From: Pseudonocardia sp. MH-G8
Lineage (GTDB): Bacteria > Actinomycetota > Actinomycetes > Mycobacteriales > Pseudonocardiaceae
Assembly (NCBI RefSeq): GCF_002262885.1
Contig: NZ_NKYF01000005.1
Location: 248,001 to 312,000, forward strand
Reading direction: 5' to 3'
Length of the DNA stretch: 64,000 nt
Below, piece by piece: positions 1-6,939 of this stretch (positions are counted from its first letter, which is position 1; the number at the start of each line of letters is the position of its first letter). The translations under genes were made by a program, and so were the position numbers. The notes below the pieces were generated by a model that was not told where the DNA came from, ran no database searches, and was given only the letters and a program-made list of their open reading frames with translations.

Positions 1-2
1 GC

Positions 3-1046
3 GCCCGCGGCGCCCTGGCCCAGCTGGCCCGCACCGGTGCCACGACCACCACCGACCACCACTACGTCTTCCCGCGCGAGGGCGGCGACCTGCTGGGCGC
101 CGAGATTCGCGCCGCAGCCGAGGTGGGCCTGCGGTTCCACCCCACCCGCGGCTCGATGGACCTCGGGCAGCGCGACGGTGGCCTGCCACCCGACGACGTC
201 GTGGAGGACCGCGACGCGATCCTCGCCGCGTCCGACGCCGCGATCGACCGCTGGCACGACCCGTCGCCCGGGTCGATGCTGCGGATCGCGCTCGCCCCCT
301 GCTCGCCCTTCTCCGTCACCGGCGAGCTGATGCGCGAGTCGGCAGAGCTGGCGCGGCGGCGCGGCGTGCGGCTGCACACCCACCTCGCCGAGACCGTCGA
401 CGAGGAGGAGTTCTGCCGCGAGCGGTTCGGCTGCTCGCCCCTGGAGTACGTCGAGGGCCTCGGCTGGACCGGCGAGGACGTCTGGTTCGCCCACGCCGTG
501 CACCTCGACGACACCGCCGTCAAGAAGATCGGTGACACCGGCACGGGCGTGGCCCACTGCCCGTCGTCCAACGCACGGCTCGGCGCCGGGATCGCCCGCA
601 CCCGGGACCTGCGCTCCGCGGGCGCCCGCGTCGGCCTCGGCGTCGACGGCGCCGCCAGCAACGAGGCCGCGAGCCTCCTGGAGGAGGTGCGGCACGCGCT
701 GCTGTTCGCCCGCGCCGTGGGCGGCCCGACCGCCCTCGGCGTGCGCGACGCCCTGGAGCTGGCCACCGCGGGCGGCGCCGCGGTGCTCGGGCGCGCCGAC
801 GAGATCGGCACGATCGAGGCGGGCAAGCTCGCCGACCTCGCGCTCTGGCGCATCGACGGCCCGGCCCACGCCGACGTCGCCGACCCCGTCGCCGCGCTCG
901 TCCTCGGCTCCCCACCCCCGCTGGAGCTGCTCGTGGTCGACGGGCGGGCGGTCGTCGAGCGCGGCCGCGTGCTGACCGTCGACGAGGACGCCGTCGCGCG
1001 CGAGTGCGTCGCCGTCCACCGGAACCTCCTGGAGAAGGCCTCATGA
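3..1046 (+). CDS. Amidohydrolase, guanine/8-oxoguanine deaminase-like (5' truncated by window)
   Basis: C-terminal 347 codons of an amidohydrolase-superfamily deaminase; the N-terminus and first metal-binding HxH lie outside the window. Visible are the TTTTDHHYVFP segment typical of the 8-oxoguanine deaminase/AtzB-TrzN group, the zinc-ligand region THLAE, the AHAVHL histidine, the CPSSNARLGAG substrate-pocket loop and the GVDGAASNE catalytic-aspartate motif. The family hydrolyses an amino group from purine or triazine rings. The neighbours (xanthine dehydrogenase, allantoinase) favour guanine or 8-oxoguanine over triazines. The stop codon overlaps the start of the next gene by 4 bp (ATGA), so the two are probably translationally coupled. 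Family is secure; exact substrate is inferred from context. Confidence 0.85.
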   Translation, partial: ARGALAQLARTGATTTTDHHYVFPREGGDLLGAEIRAAAEVGLRFHPTRGSMDLGQRDGGLPPDDVVEDRDAILAASDAAIDRWHDPSPGSMLRIALAPCSPFSVTGELMRESAELARRRGVRLHTHLAETVDEEEFCRERFGCSPLEYVEGLGWTGEDVWFAHAVHLDDTAVKKIGDTGTGVAHCPSSNARLGAGIARTRDLRSAGARVGLGVDGAASNEAASLLEEVRHALLFARAVGGPTALGVRDALELATAGGAAVLGRADEIGTIEAGKLADLALWRIDGPAHADVADPVAALVLGSPPPLELLVVDGRAVVERGRVLTVDEDAVARECVAVHRNLLEKAS

Positions 1047-3349
1047 CCAGCACGGAGACCGAGACGGTGACGCGGGGCCGGATCGGGGACAGCCCGCTGC
1101 GCCCGGACGGCACGCTGAAGGTGACCGGCGAGTTCGCCTACGCCAGCGACCTGTGGCACGACGACATGGTCTGGGGCGTCACGCTGCGCAGCCCGCACCC
1201 GCACGCCCGGATCGTGTCGATCGACATCACCGAGGCGCTGAAGGTGCCCGGGGTGTCCGCGGTGCTCACCGCCGACGACGTGCCGGGCGAGAACGCCGTG
1301 GGCCTCGAGCACCACGACCAGCCGGCGCTCGCCGACGGTGTGGTGCGCTACCAGGGCGAGCCGGTGGCGCTGGTGGCCGCCGACCACCCCGAGACCGCCC
1401 GCCGTGCCGCGAAGCGGATCGTCGTCACCTACGAGGAGCTGCCCGCCGTCACCGACCCGCGCCGGGCCCTCGACGCAGACGCGCCGCTCGTGCACGCCGG
1501 CCGGGCGGACGCCGGCGGCAACCTGGTGCGCGAGGTGCGCATCCGCCGCGGCGAGGACGAGCCGACCGCCCCGGTGGTCGTGGCGCTCGACTTCGAGGTC
1601 GGCATGCAGGACCAGGCGTTCCTCGGGCCGGAGTCCGGGCTCGCCGTGCCGGGCGAGGACGGCGGCGTCGACCTGTACGTGGCCACCCAGTGGCTGCACG
1701 TCGACCAGGGACAGGTCTGCCGCGTGCTCGGGATGCCCGAGGAGAAGGTGAGGCTGCACCTGGCCGGCGTCGGCGGCGCGTTCGGCGGCCGCGAGGACCT
1801 GTCGATGCACGTCCACGCCTGCCTGCTCGCCCTGCACACCGGCAAACCGGTGAAGATGAGCTACAACCGCGAGGAGTCGTTCTTCGGGCACGTGCACCGC
1901 CACCCCGCGTGGCTGCGCTACGAGTTCGGCGCCGAACCCGACGGCACGCTGGTCTACGCCACGGCCGACATCCTGTTCGACGGCGGCGCCTACGCCTCCT
2001 CCACCGGCGCGGTCGTGGGCAACGGGGGCACGCTGGGGCTGGGCCCGTACCGGATCCCGAACGTCCGCGTCGACGCCCGCGGCGTCTACACGCACAACCC
2101 GCCCTGCGGGGCGATGCGCGGGTTCGGCTGCGTGCAAGCGGCGTTCGCGCACGAGGCGCTGATGGACTCGCTCGCCGACGCCGTGGGCGTCGACCGGGTG
2201 GAGATCCGGGCGCGCAACGGGATGCGCGAGGGCGACGTCAACATCACCGGCCAGGTGATCGACTCTGCTGCCCCGGTGGCCGAGCTCATCCGGATCGTGC
2301 GGGACCTGCCGCAGCCGCCCGCGCCCGGGCAGGCCCGGGACCTGCGGGAGCTGCCGGGCGGGGTCTCCAACACCACGCACGGCGAGGGCGTGGTCCGCGG
2401 CGTCGGCTACGCGGTGACCTACAAGAACGTCGGGTTCTCCGAGGGGTTCGACGACTACTCGACCGCCCGGGTGCGGCTGCAGATGACCGGCGGCGAGCCG
2501 GTGGCCACCGTGCAGACCGCCGCCGCCGAGGTCGGGCAGGGGCTCGTCACCGTCGAGCAGCAGATCGTGCGCACCGAGCTGGGCGTCGACCGGGTCGTCG
2601 TCGCGCCGAAGGACACCACCGTCGGCTCCGGGGGGTCGACCTCGGCGTCGCGGCAGACCTACGTGACCGGCGGCGCGGTGAAGGCGGCCTGCGAGGCGGT
2701 GCGGGCCGCCGTGCTGACGCGGGCGGCGGCCCGGCTCGGCCGTCCCGATCTGCAGCTCGACGGCGACAAGGTCGTCTCCGTTGGCGGCGAGGTGCTGACC
2801 GGCCTTGCGGACGTGCTGGGCGACGACGTCGTCGAGGAGACCGTCGAGTGGCGCCACCGCCCGACGCACCCGATCGACCCGGAGACCGGGCAGGGCGACG
2901 CCCACGTGCAGTACGCGTTCTCCGCGCACCGCGCCGTCGTGGACGTCGACGTGGAGCTGGGGCTGGTGAAGGTCGTCGCGCTGGACACGGCGCAGGACGT
3001 CGGCAAGGCGATCAACCCGGACGCCGTGCTCGGCCAGATCCAGGGCGGCAGCGCGCAGGGCATGGGGCTGGCGCTGATGGAGGAGGTCGTGGTCACCGAC
3101 GGGATGGTGAAGAACCCGTCCTTCACCGACTACCTGATCCCCACGATCCTCGACATGCCGCCGATGAAGATCGAGGTCCTCGAGTACGCCGACCCGCACG
3201 CACCCTACGGTGTGCGGGGGGTCGGGGAACCGCCCACGATCTCCAGCGGCCCCGCCGTGGCGGCCGCGATCCGGGCGGCCACGGGGCGGGCGCTGCGCCG
3301 GGTCCCGATCCGGCCGGAACACATCGTCGAACTCGATTCGGGGGTCTGA
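1043..3349 (+). CDS. Xanthine dehydrogenase, molybdopterin-binding subunit
   Basis: 768-residue large subunit of the xanthine oxidase family. An N-terminal a/b hammerhead (about residues 15-125) is followed by two molybdopterin-binding domains. Signatures include the GGAFGGRED segment near residue 250 and, near the C-terminus, GVGEPP with the conserved catalytic glutamate that acts as base in purine hydroxylation. It would oxidise hypoxanthine/xanthine to urate. The FAD and 2Fe-2S subunits it needs are not downstream, so they must lie left of the window or elsewhere. Start chosen at the ATG overlapping the upstream stop; longer in-frame extensions run into the preceding gene. Related aldehyde or carbon monoxide dehydrogenases are less likely given the ureide-pathway neighbours. 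Confidence 0.88.
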   Translation: MTSTETETVTRGRIGDSPLRPDGTLKVTGEFAYASDLWHDDMVWGVTLRSPHPHARIVSIDITEALKVPGVSAVLTADDVPGENAVGLEHHDQPALADGVVRYQGEPVALVAADHPETARRAAKRIVVTYEELPAVTDPRRALDADAPLVHAGRADAGGNLVREVRIRRGEDEPTAPVVVALDFEVGMQDQAFLGPESGLAVPGEDGGVDLYVATQWLHVDQGQVCRVLGMPEEKVRLHLAGVGGAFGGREDLSMHVHACLLALHTGKPVKMSYNREESFFGHVHRHPAWLRYEFGAEPDGTLVYATADILFDGGAYASSTGAVVGNGGTLGLGPYRIPNVRVDARGVYTHNPPCGAMRGFGCVQAAFAHEALMDSLADAVGVDRVEIRARNGMREGDVNITGQVIDSAAPVAELIRIVRDLPQPPAPGQARDLRELPGGVSNTTHGEGVVRGVGYAVTYKNVGFSEGFDDYSTARVRLQMTGGEPVATVQTAAAEVGQGLVTVEQQIVRTELGVDRVVVAPKDTTVGSGGSTSASRQTYVTGGAVKAACEAVRAAVLTRAAARLGRPDLQLDGDKVVSVGGEVLTGLADVLGDDVVEETVEWRHRPTHPIDPETGQGDAHVQYAFSAHRAVVDVDVELGLVKVVALDTAQDVGKAINPDAVLGQIQGGSAQGMGLALMEEVVVTDGMVKNPSFTDYLIPTILDMPPMKIEVLEYADPHAPYGVRGVGEPPTISSGPAVAAAIRAATGRALRRVPIRPEHIVELDSGV

Positions 3350-3352
3350 GAC

Positions 3353-3742
3353 GTGCCACGGATGTTCCTGAACGGCACCGCCATGGCCGGCGGCGCCGAC
3401 CACCACCTCGTGGGCGACGCCCCGCTGGTCGCCCGCACGACCACGGCGCCGCGCTACCGCTTCCACGCCGTCGGTGGGCGCTACCCCGCGCTCGAGGACG
3501 TCGGCGACAGCGGTGCCGCCGTCGAGGGCGAGGTCTACGACCTGTCCTACGACCAGCTGCGCGAGGTGCTGCTGCCCGGCGAGCCGGACGGCCTGGAGCT
3601 GGGCGTCATCGAGCTGGCCGACGGCAGCGGCTCGCTGGCCATGGTGCTGCGGCGCGAGTACCCGGCCCTGCCGGAGCTCACGGACATCTCCGGGCTGGCG
3701 AGCTGGCGGGCGTACTCGCCGGAGCGGAGCGGAGGCAAGTAG
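3353..3742 (+). CDS. Allophanate hydrolase C-terminal-domain-like protein
   Basis: 129 residues from a GTG start (an ATG three codons later is possible). The sequence (FLNG at the start, then H..VGDAPLVARTTTAPRYRFHAVGGRYPAL, then VYDLSYDQLREVLLPGEP) looks like the gamma-glutamylcyclotransferase-fold domain that forms the C-terminus of allophanate hydrolase, here as a separate protein. Allophanate hydrolase splits allophanate to ammonia and carbon dioxide; the C-domain alone performs the decarboxylation step in the characterised enzymes. The gene lies between xanthine dehydrogenase and allantoinase and ends directly at the allantoinase start, so a role in ureide breakdown is likely, but the reaction of the stand-alone form is not known to me. 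Confidence 0.7.
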   Translation: MPRMFLNGTAMAGGADHHLVGDAPLVARTTTAPRYRFHAVGGRYPALEDVGDSGAAVEGEVYDLSYDQLREVLLPGEPDGLELGVIELADGSGSLAMVLRREYPALPELTDISGLASWRAYSPERSGGK

Positions 3743-5050
3743 ATGCAGATCGTCCGGGCGCGTCGGGTCGTCGTCGACGGCCTCGAGCGGCCCGCGGCGG
3801 TGCTTGTCGCGGGGGAGCGCATCGAGGCCGTGCTCCCGGTCGACCTGCCGGTCGACGCCGCGCGGGAGATCGTCCTCGCCGACGACGAGGTGCTGCTTCC
3901 CGGCCTGGTCGACACGCACGTGCACGTGAACGAGCCCGGCCGCACCGAGTGGGAGGGCTTCGACACGGCCACCCGGGCGGCGGCCGCAGGCGGCGTCACG
4001 ACGATCGTGGACATGCCCCTCAACGCGCTGCCGCCCACTGTCGACGTCGCGGCGCTGGAGGCCAAGCAGGCGGCCGCGGCGGGGCAGTGCGCGGTGGACG
4101 TCGGGTTCTGGGGCGGGGCCGTGCCGGGCAACGCGGGCGAGCTGCGGGCGCTGCACGACGCCGGGGTGTTCGGGGTCAAGTGCTTCCTGCTCGAGAGCGG
4201 GGTGCCGGAGTTCCCGCCGCTGTCGACCGACGACCTGACGACTGCGTGTTCGGCGGTGGCCGCGTACGGCGGGCTGCTGATCGCGCACGCCGAGGACGGC
4301 GCGCTGGTCCGTCCCGCGGCCGGTCGGCGCTACGCCGATTTCGTGGCCTCCCGCCCGCCCGAGGCCGAGGACGGCGCGATCGCGACGCTGCTGGGGGTCG
4401 CCCGCGAGACCGGGGCCCGGGTGCACGTGGTGCACCTGTCGGCGGCGTCCGCGCTGCCGCGGCTCGCCGCCGCCCGTGCCCAGGGCGTGGCGGTGAGCGT
4501 CGAGACGTGCCCGCACTACCTCGCGCTCACGGCCGAGGAGGTGCCCGACGGCGACACCCGGTTCAAGTGCTGCCCGCCGGTGCGCGAGGCCGGGAACCGG
4601 GACGCGCTGTGGCAGGGCCTGGCCGACGGCGTGATCGACATGGTGGTCTCGGACCACTCGCCGTCGCCGCCCGCCCTCAAGCAGCTCGAGACCGGCGACT
4701 TCGGCACCGCCTGGGGCGGCATCGCGTCGCTGCAGGTCGGGCTGCCGGTGGTGTGGACCGAGGCCCGCAGGCGCGGGCACGGGCTCGCCGACGTCGTCCG
4801 ATGGATGGCGGAGCGGCCGGCCGCGCTCGTCGGGCTGCCCCGCAAGGGCCGCATCGCCGCGGGCGCCGACGCCGACCTCGTCGTCTTCGCGCCGGACGCG
4901 CCGTACGCGGTGGGGCAGCTGCACCACCGCCACCCCGTCACCCCGTACGCCGGGCGCGAGCTCTCGGGCGTGGTGCGGGAGACGTGGCTGCGCGGGAGGC
5001 GCGTCGACGAGACGCCCCGCGGCCGGCTCCTGCGGCGGGGAGCGGCGTGA
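3743..5050 (+). CDS. allB: Allantoinase
   Basis: 435-residue cyclic amidohydrolase converting allantoin to allantoate. Metal-binding [10 protein letters not shown] lies near residue 58, KCFLLESG carries the lysine that is carboxylated to bridge the two metals, then HAED, VHLSAAS and ETCPHYL, and the catalytic aspartate in SDHSPSP. Length and motif order match bacterial AllB and separate it from dihydropyrimidinase and dihydroorotase. A GGAGG ribosome site ends seven bases before the ATG, which abuts the stop of the preceding gene. It is the central gene of this purine-degradation operon. Confidence 0.93.
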   Translation: MQIVRARRVVVDGLERPAAVLVAGERIEAVLPVDLPVDAAREIVLADDEVLLPGLVDTHVHVNEPGRTEWEGFDTATRAAAAGGVTTIVDMPLNALPPTVDVAALEAKQAAAAGQCAVDVGFWGGAVPGNAGELRALHDAGVFGVKCFLLESGVPEFPPLSTDDLTTACSAVAAYGGLLIAHAEDGALVRPAAGRRYADFVASRPPEAEDGAIATLLGVARETGARVHVVHLSAASALPRLAAARAQGVAVSVETCPHYLALTAEEVPDGDTRFKCCPPVREAGNRDALWQGLADGVIDMVVSDHSPSPPALKQLETGDFGTAWGGIASLQVGLPVVWTEARRRGHGLADVVRWMAERPAALVGLPRKGRIAAGADADLVVFAPDAPYAVGQLHHRHPVTPYAGRELSGVVRETWLRGRRVDETPRGRLLRRGAA

Positions 5051-5072
5051 GCGCAGGGCTTCCAGTAGTACG

Positions 5073-5117
5073 GGAAAGCCACTTTCATGAACGTGCAGGA
5101 CAGCGATGTGGCTTTCC
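5073..5117. repeat. Intergenic inverted repeat, family B copy 1
   Basis: Ten-base perfect arms (GGAAAGCCAC at 5073-5082 and its complement at 5108-5117) around a 25-base spacer, in the only sizeable gap of the purine operon. The left arm and the following bases closely resemble a second copy at 17334-17379. It may form a hairpin in the mRNA between allantoinase and hydroxypyruvate isomerase and so set their relative expression. Confidence 0.7.
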
Positions 5118-5144
5118 TGAACTCCCATCGACCCCGAGGATGCG

Positions 5145-5930
5145 ATGACCCGCACGACCCGCTGGACCGTCAACTGCTCCATCCTGTTCACCGAGCTCCC
5201 CCTGCTGGAGCGCCCCGCCGCCGCCCGCGCGGCCGGCTTCGAGGCCGTCGAGTTCTGGTGGCCGTTCCCCACCGCCGCGCCCGGCGCCGCCGAGGTCGAC
5301 CGCTTCGTCCGCGCCGTCGAGGACGCCGGCGTGCAGCTCACCGGCCTCAACCTCGCCGCGGGCGACATGCCCGCGGGCGAGCGCGGGCTGGCCTCCTGGC
5401 CGGGGCGCGAGACCGAGTTCCGCGACAGCATCGACATCGCCGCCGCCGTCGGCAAGCGCCTGGGCACGCGCGTGTTCAACGCCCTCTACGGCAACCGCGT
5501 CGAGGGCGTCGACCCGCGCGACCAGGACGACCTCGCCACGGCGAACCTCGGGCGCGCGGCAGCCCTGCTGGAGGGCACCGTGGTGCTGGAGCCGCTGAGC
5601 GGGCCGCAGCCCTACCCGCTGCGCACCGCCGCCGACGCGCTCGCCGTGGCCGACCGGGTCGGCGCCCCGAACGTCGCCCTGCTCGCCGACCTCTACCACC
5701 TCACCGTGAACGGCGAGGACGTCGCCGCCGTGATCCGGGAGCACGCCACCCGCATCGGGCACGTCCAGATCGCCGACGCCCCCGGCCGGCACGAGCCGGG
5801 CACCGGCGAGATCCCGTTCGACGCGCACCTGGCCGCCCTGCACGACACCGGCTACGACGGCTGGATCGGGCTGGAGTACGCACCGACCACGACCACCGAC
5901 AGTGCTTTCGACTGGCTGGAGCAGAAGTGA
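5145..5930 (+). CDS. hyi: Hydroxypyruvate isomerase
   Basis: 261-residue TIM-barrel protein of the xylose-isomerase-like (AP endonuclease 2) superfamily, the usual length of Hyi (about 258). NCSILFTELP at the N-terminus, the EFWWPF strand, LEPLSG (metal glutamate), LLADLYHL, GHVQIADAPGRHEPGTGEI and the closing GLEY with a metal glutamate match hydroxypyruvate isomerase, which interconverts hydroxypyruvate and tartronate semialdehyde in the glyoxylate-to-glycerate branch. The next gene overlaps it by 4 bp and encodes the reductase that uses its product. ATG start, with GAGG about six bases upstream. Confidence 0.9.
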   Translation: MTRTTRWTVNCSILFTELPLLERPAAARAAGFEAVEFWWPFPTAAPGAAEVDRFVRAVEDAGVQLTGLNLAAGDMPAGERGLASWPGRETEFRDSIDIAAAVGKRLGTRVFNALYGNRVEGVDPRDQDDLATANLGRAAALLEGTVVLEPLSGPQPYPLRTAADALAVADRVGAPNVALLADLYHLTVNGEDVAAVIREHATRIGHVQIADAPGRHEPGTGEIPFDAHLAALHDTGYDGWIGLEYAPTTTTDSAFDWLEQK

Positions 5931-6814
5931 CCACCATCGCGTTCATCGGCCTCGGGATCATGGGTGCCCCGATGGCGGGCCACCTGATCGACGCCGGCCA
6001 CGATGTCGTCGGCTACAACCGCTCGCGTCCCGCCGTCGACGCGCTGGTGGAGCGGGGCGGGCGGGGTGCGGACAGCACCGCCGACGCCGTGCGCGACGCC
6101 GACGTCGTGATCACGATGGTGCCCGACGGCCCGGACGTGGAGGCCGTCGCGCTGGGGGACGAGGGGATCTACTCCTGCGCGAAGCCCGGCACGCTGCACA
6201 TCGACTGCTCGACGATCCGCCCCGACGTCACCCGTGCGCTGGCCGAGGCGGCCGCGGAGCGCGACGTCCGCGTGGTCGACGCTCCCGTCAGCGGCGGCGA
6301 GGCCGGCGCGAAGGAGGGCACGCTGTCGATCATGGTCGGCGGCGCGGAGGCCGACGTCGCGGCGGCGCGCCCCTACCTCGACGTCGTCGGCGGCACCGTG
6401 GTGCACGTCGGCCCCGTCGGCGCGGGCCAGACCGTCAAGGCGGCCAACCAGCTCATCGTCGCCGGCAACATCCAGCTGCTCGCCGAGGCGCTGGTGCTGC
6501 TGGAGGCGCAGGGCGTGGACACCGAGGCGGCCACCGAGGTGCTGGGGGGCGGCCTGGCCGGCAGCACGGTGCTGCAGCGCAAGGCGGCCGGGATGCGGGC
6601 GCGGGAGTTCGCGCCCGGTTTCCGGATCGACCTGCACCACAAGGACATGGGCATCGTCACCGCCGCCGCCCGCGAGGCCGGCGTGGCCATCCCGCTCGGT
6701 GCGCACGTCGCCCAGCTCGTGGGGGCGCTGCGCGCCATGGGCCACGGCGACCTCGACCACAGCGCGCTGCTCCTGCTCGTCGAGCAGCTCTCGGGTCGCG
6801 GCGAGCACGCCTGA
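5927..6814 (+). CDS. glxR: 2-hydroxy-3-oxopropionate (tartronate semialdehyde) reductase
   Basis: 295-residue beta-hydroxyacid dehydrogenase from a GTG that overlaps the hyi stop (GTGA). An N-terminal Rossmann motif GLGIMGAPMAGHL binds NAD(P); DAPVSGGEAGAKEGTL is the substrate-binding signature; the catalytic lysine lies in KAANQLIVAGN, and the helical C-terminal domain includes FRIDLHHKDMGI. It reduces tartronate semialdehyde to D-glycerate. With Hyi it completes conversion of glyoxylate carbon to central metabolism; glyoxylate carboligase, which supplies the semialdehyde, is not in this window. Confidence 0.9.
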   Translation: MTTIAFIGLGIMGAPMAGHLIDAGHDVVGYNRSRPAVDALVERGGRGADSTADAVRDADVVITMVPDGPDVEAVALGDEGIYSCAKPGTLHIDCSTIRPDVTRALAEAAAERDVRVVDAPVSGGEAGAKEGTLSIMVGGAEADVAAARPYLDVVGGTVVHVGPVGAGQTVKAANQLIVAGNIQLLAEALVLLEAQGVDTEAATEVLGGGLAGSTVLQRKAAGMRAREFAPGFRIDLHHKDMGIVTAAAREAGVAIPLGAHVAQLVGALRAMGHGDLDHSALLLLVEQLSGRGEHA

Positions 6815-6827
6815 CGCACCCCGCGCG

Positions 6828-6930
6828 CGACACACGCGCACGGAAACCCCGACTCGCGGGGTGTGGGTGCCCCCCACCCGCGAGTCGGGGCCCCACCCCC
6901 GCGAGTCGGGGTGTGGGTGCGTGCGTGTCG
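6828..6930. repeat. Intergenic repeat family A, copy 1 (CGCGAGTCG array with terminal inverted repeats)
   Basis: Three copies of a core CCCGCGAGTCGGGG or its complement (6847-6860, 6877-6890, 6898-6911), spaced with GTGTGGGTGC-like bases. They are enclosed by near-complementary ends CGACACACGCGCAC (6828-6841) and its imperfect reverse at 6917-6930 (12 of 14). It sits between the convergent ends of glxR and the GGDEF/EAL gene. The same core array recurs at 43032-43107 and 63460-63554. Could fold into several hairpins and act as a bidirectional terminator. Confidence 0.8.
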
Positions 6931-6939
6931 TGGTGGCGT

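Noticed and set aside
62..5479. Minus-strand open frame of more than 1,800 codons opposite the purine operon
   Set aside because: It is rich in Arg/Val/His/Asp with no domain, and is the antisense reading of well-supported plus-strand enzymes. Extreme third-position GC removes stop codons from antisense frames.
6815..6939. Family A array as a phage or plasmid attachment site
   Set aside because: No integrase or tRNA is near, and the same array occurs at three loci.
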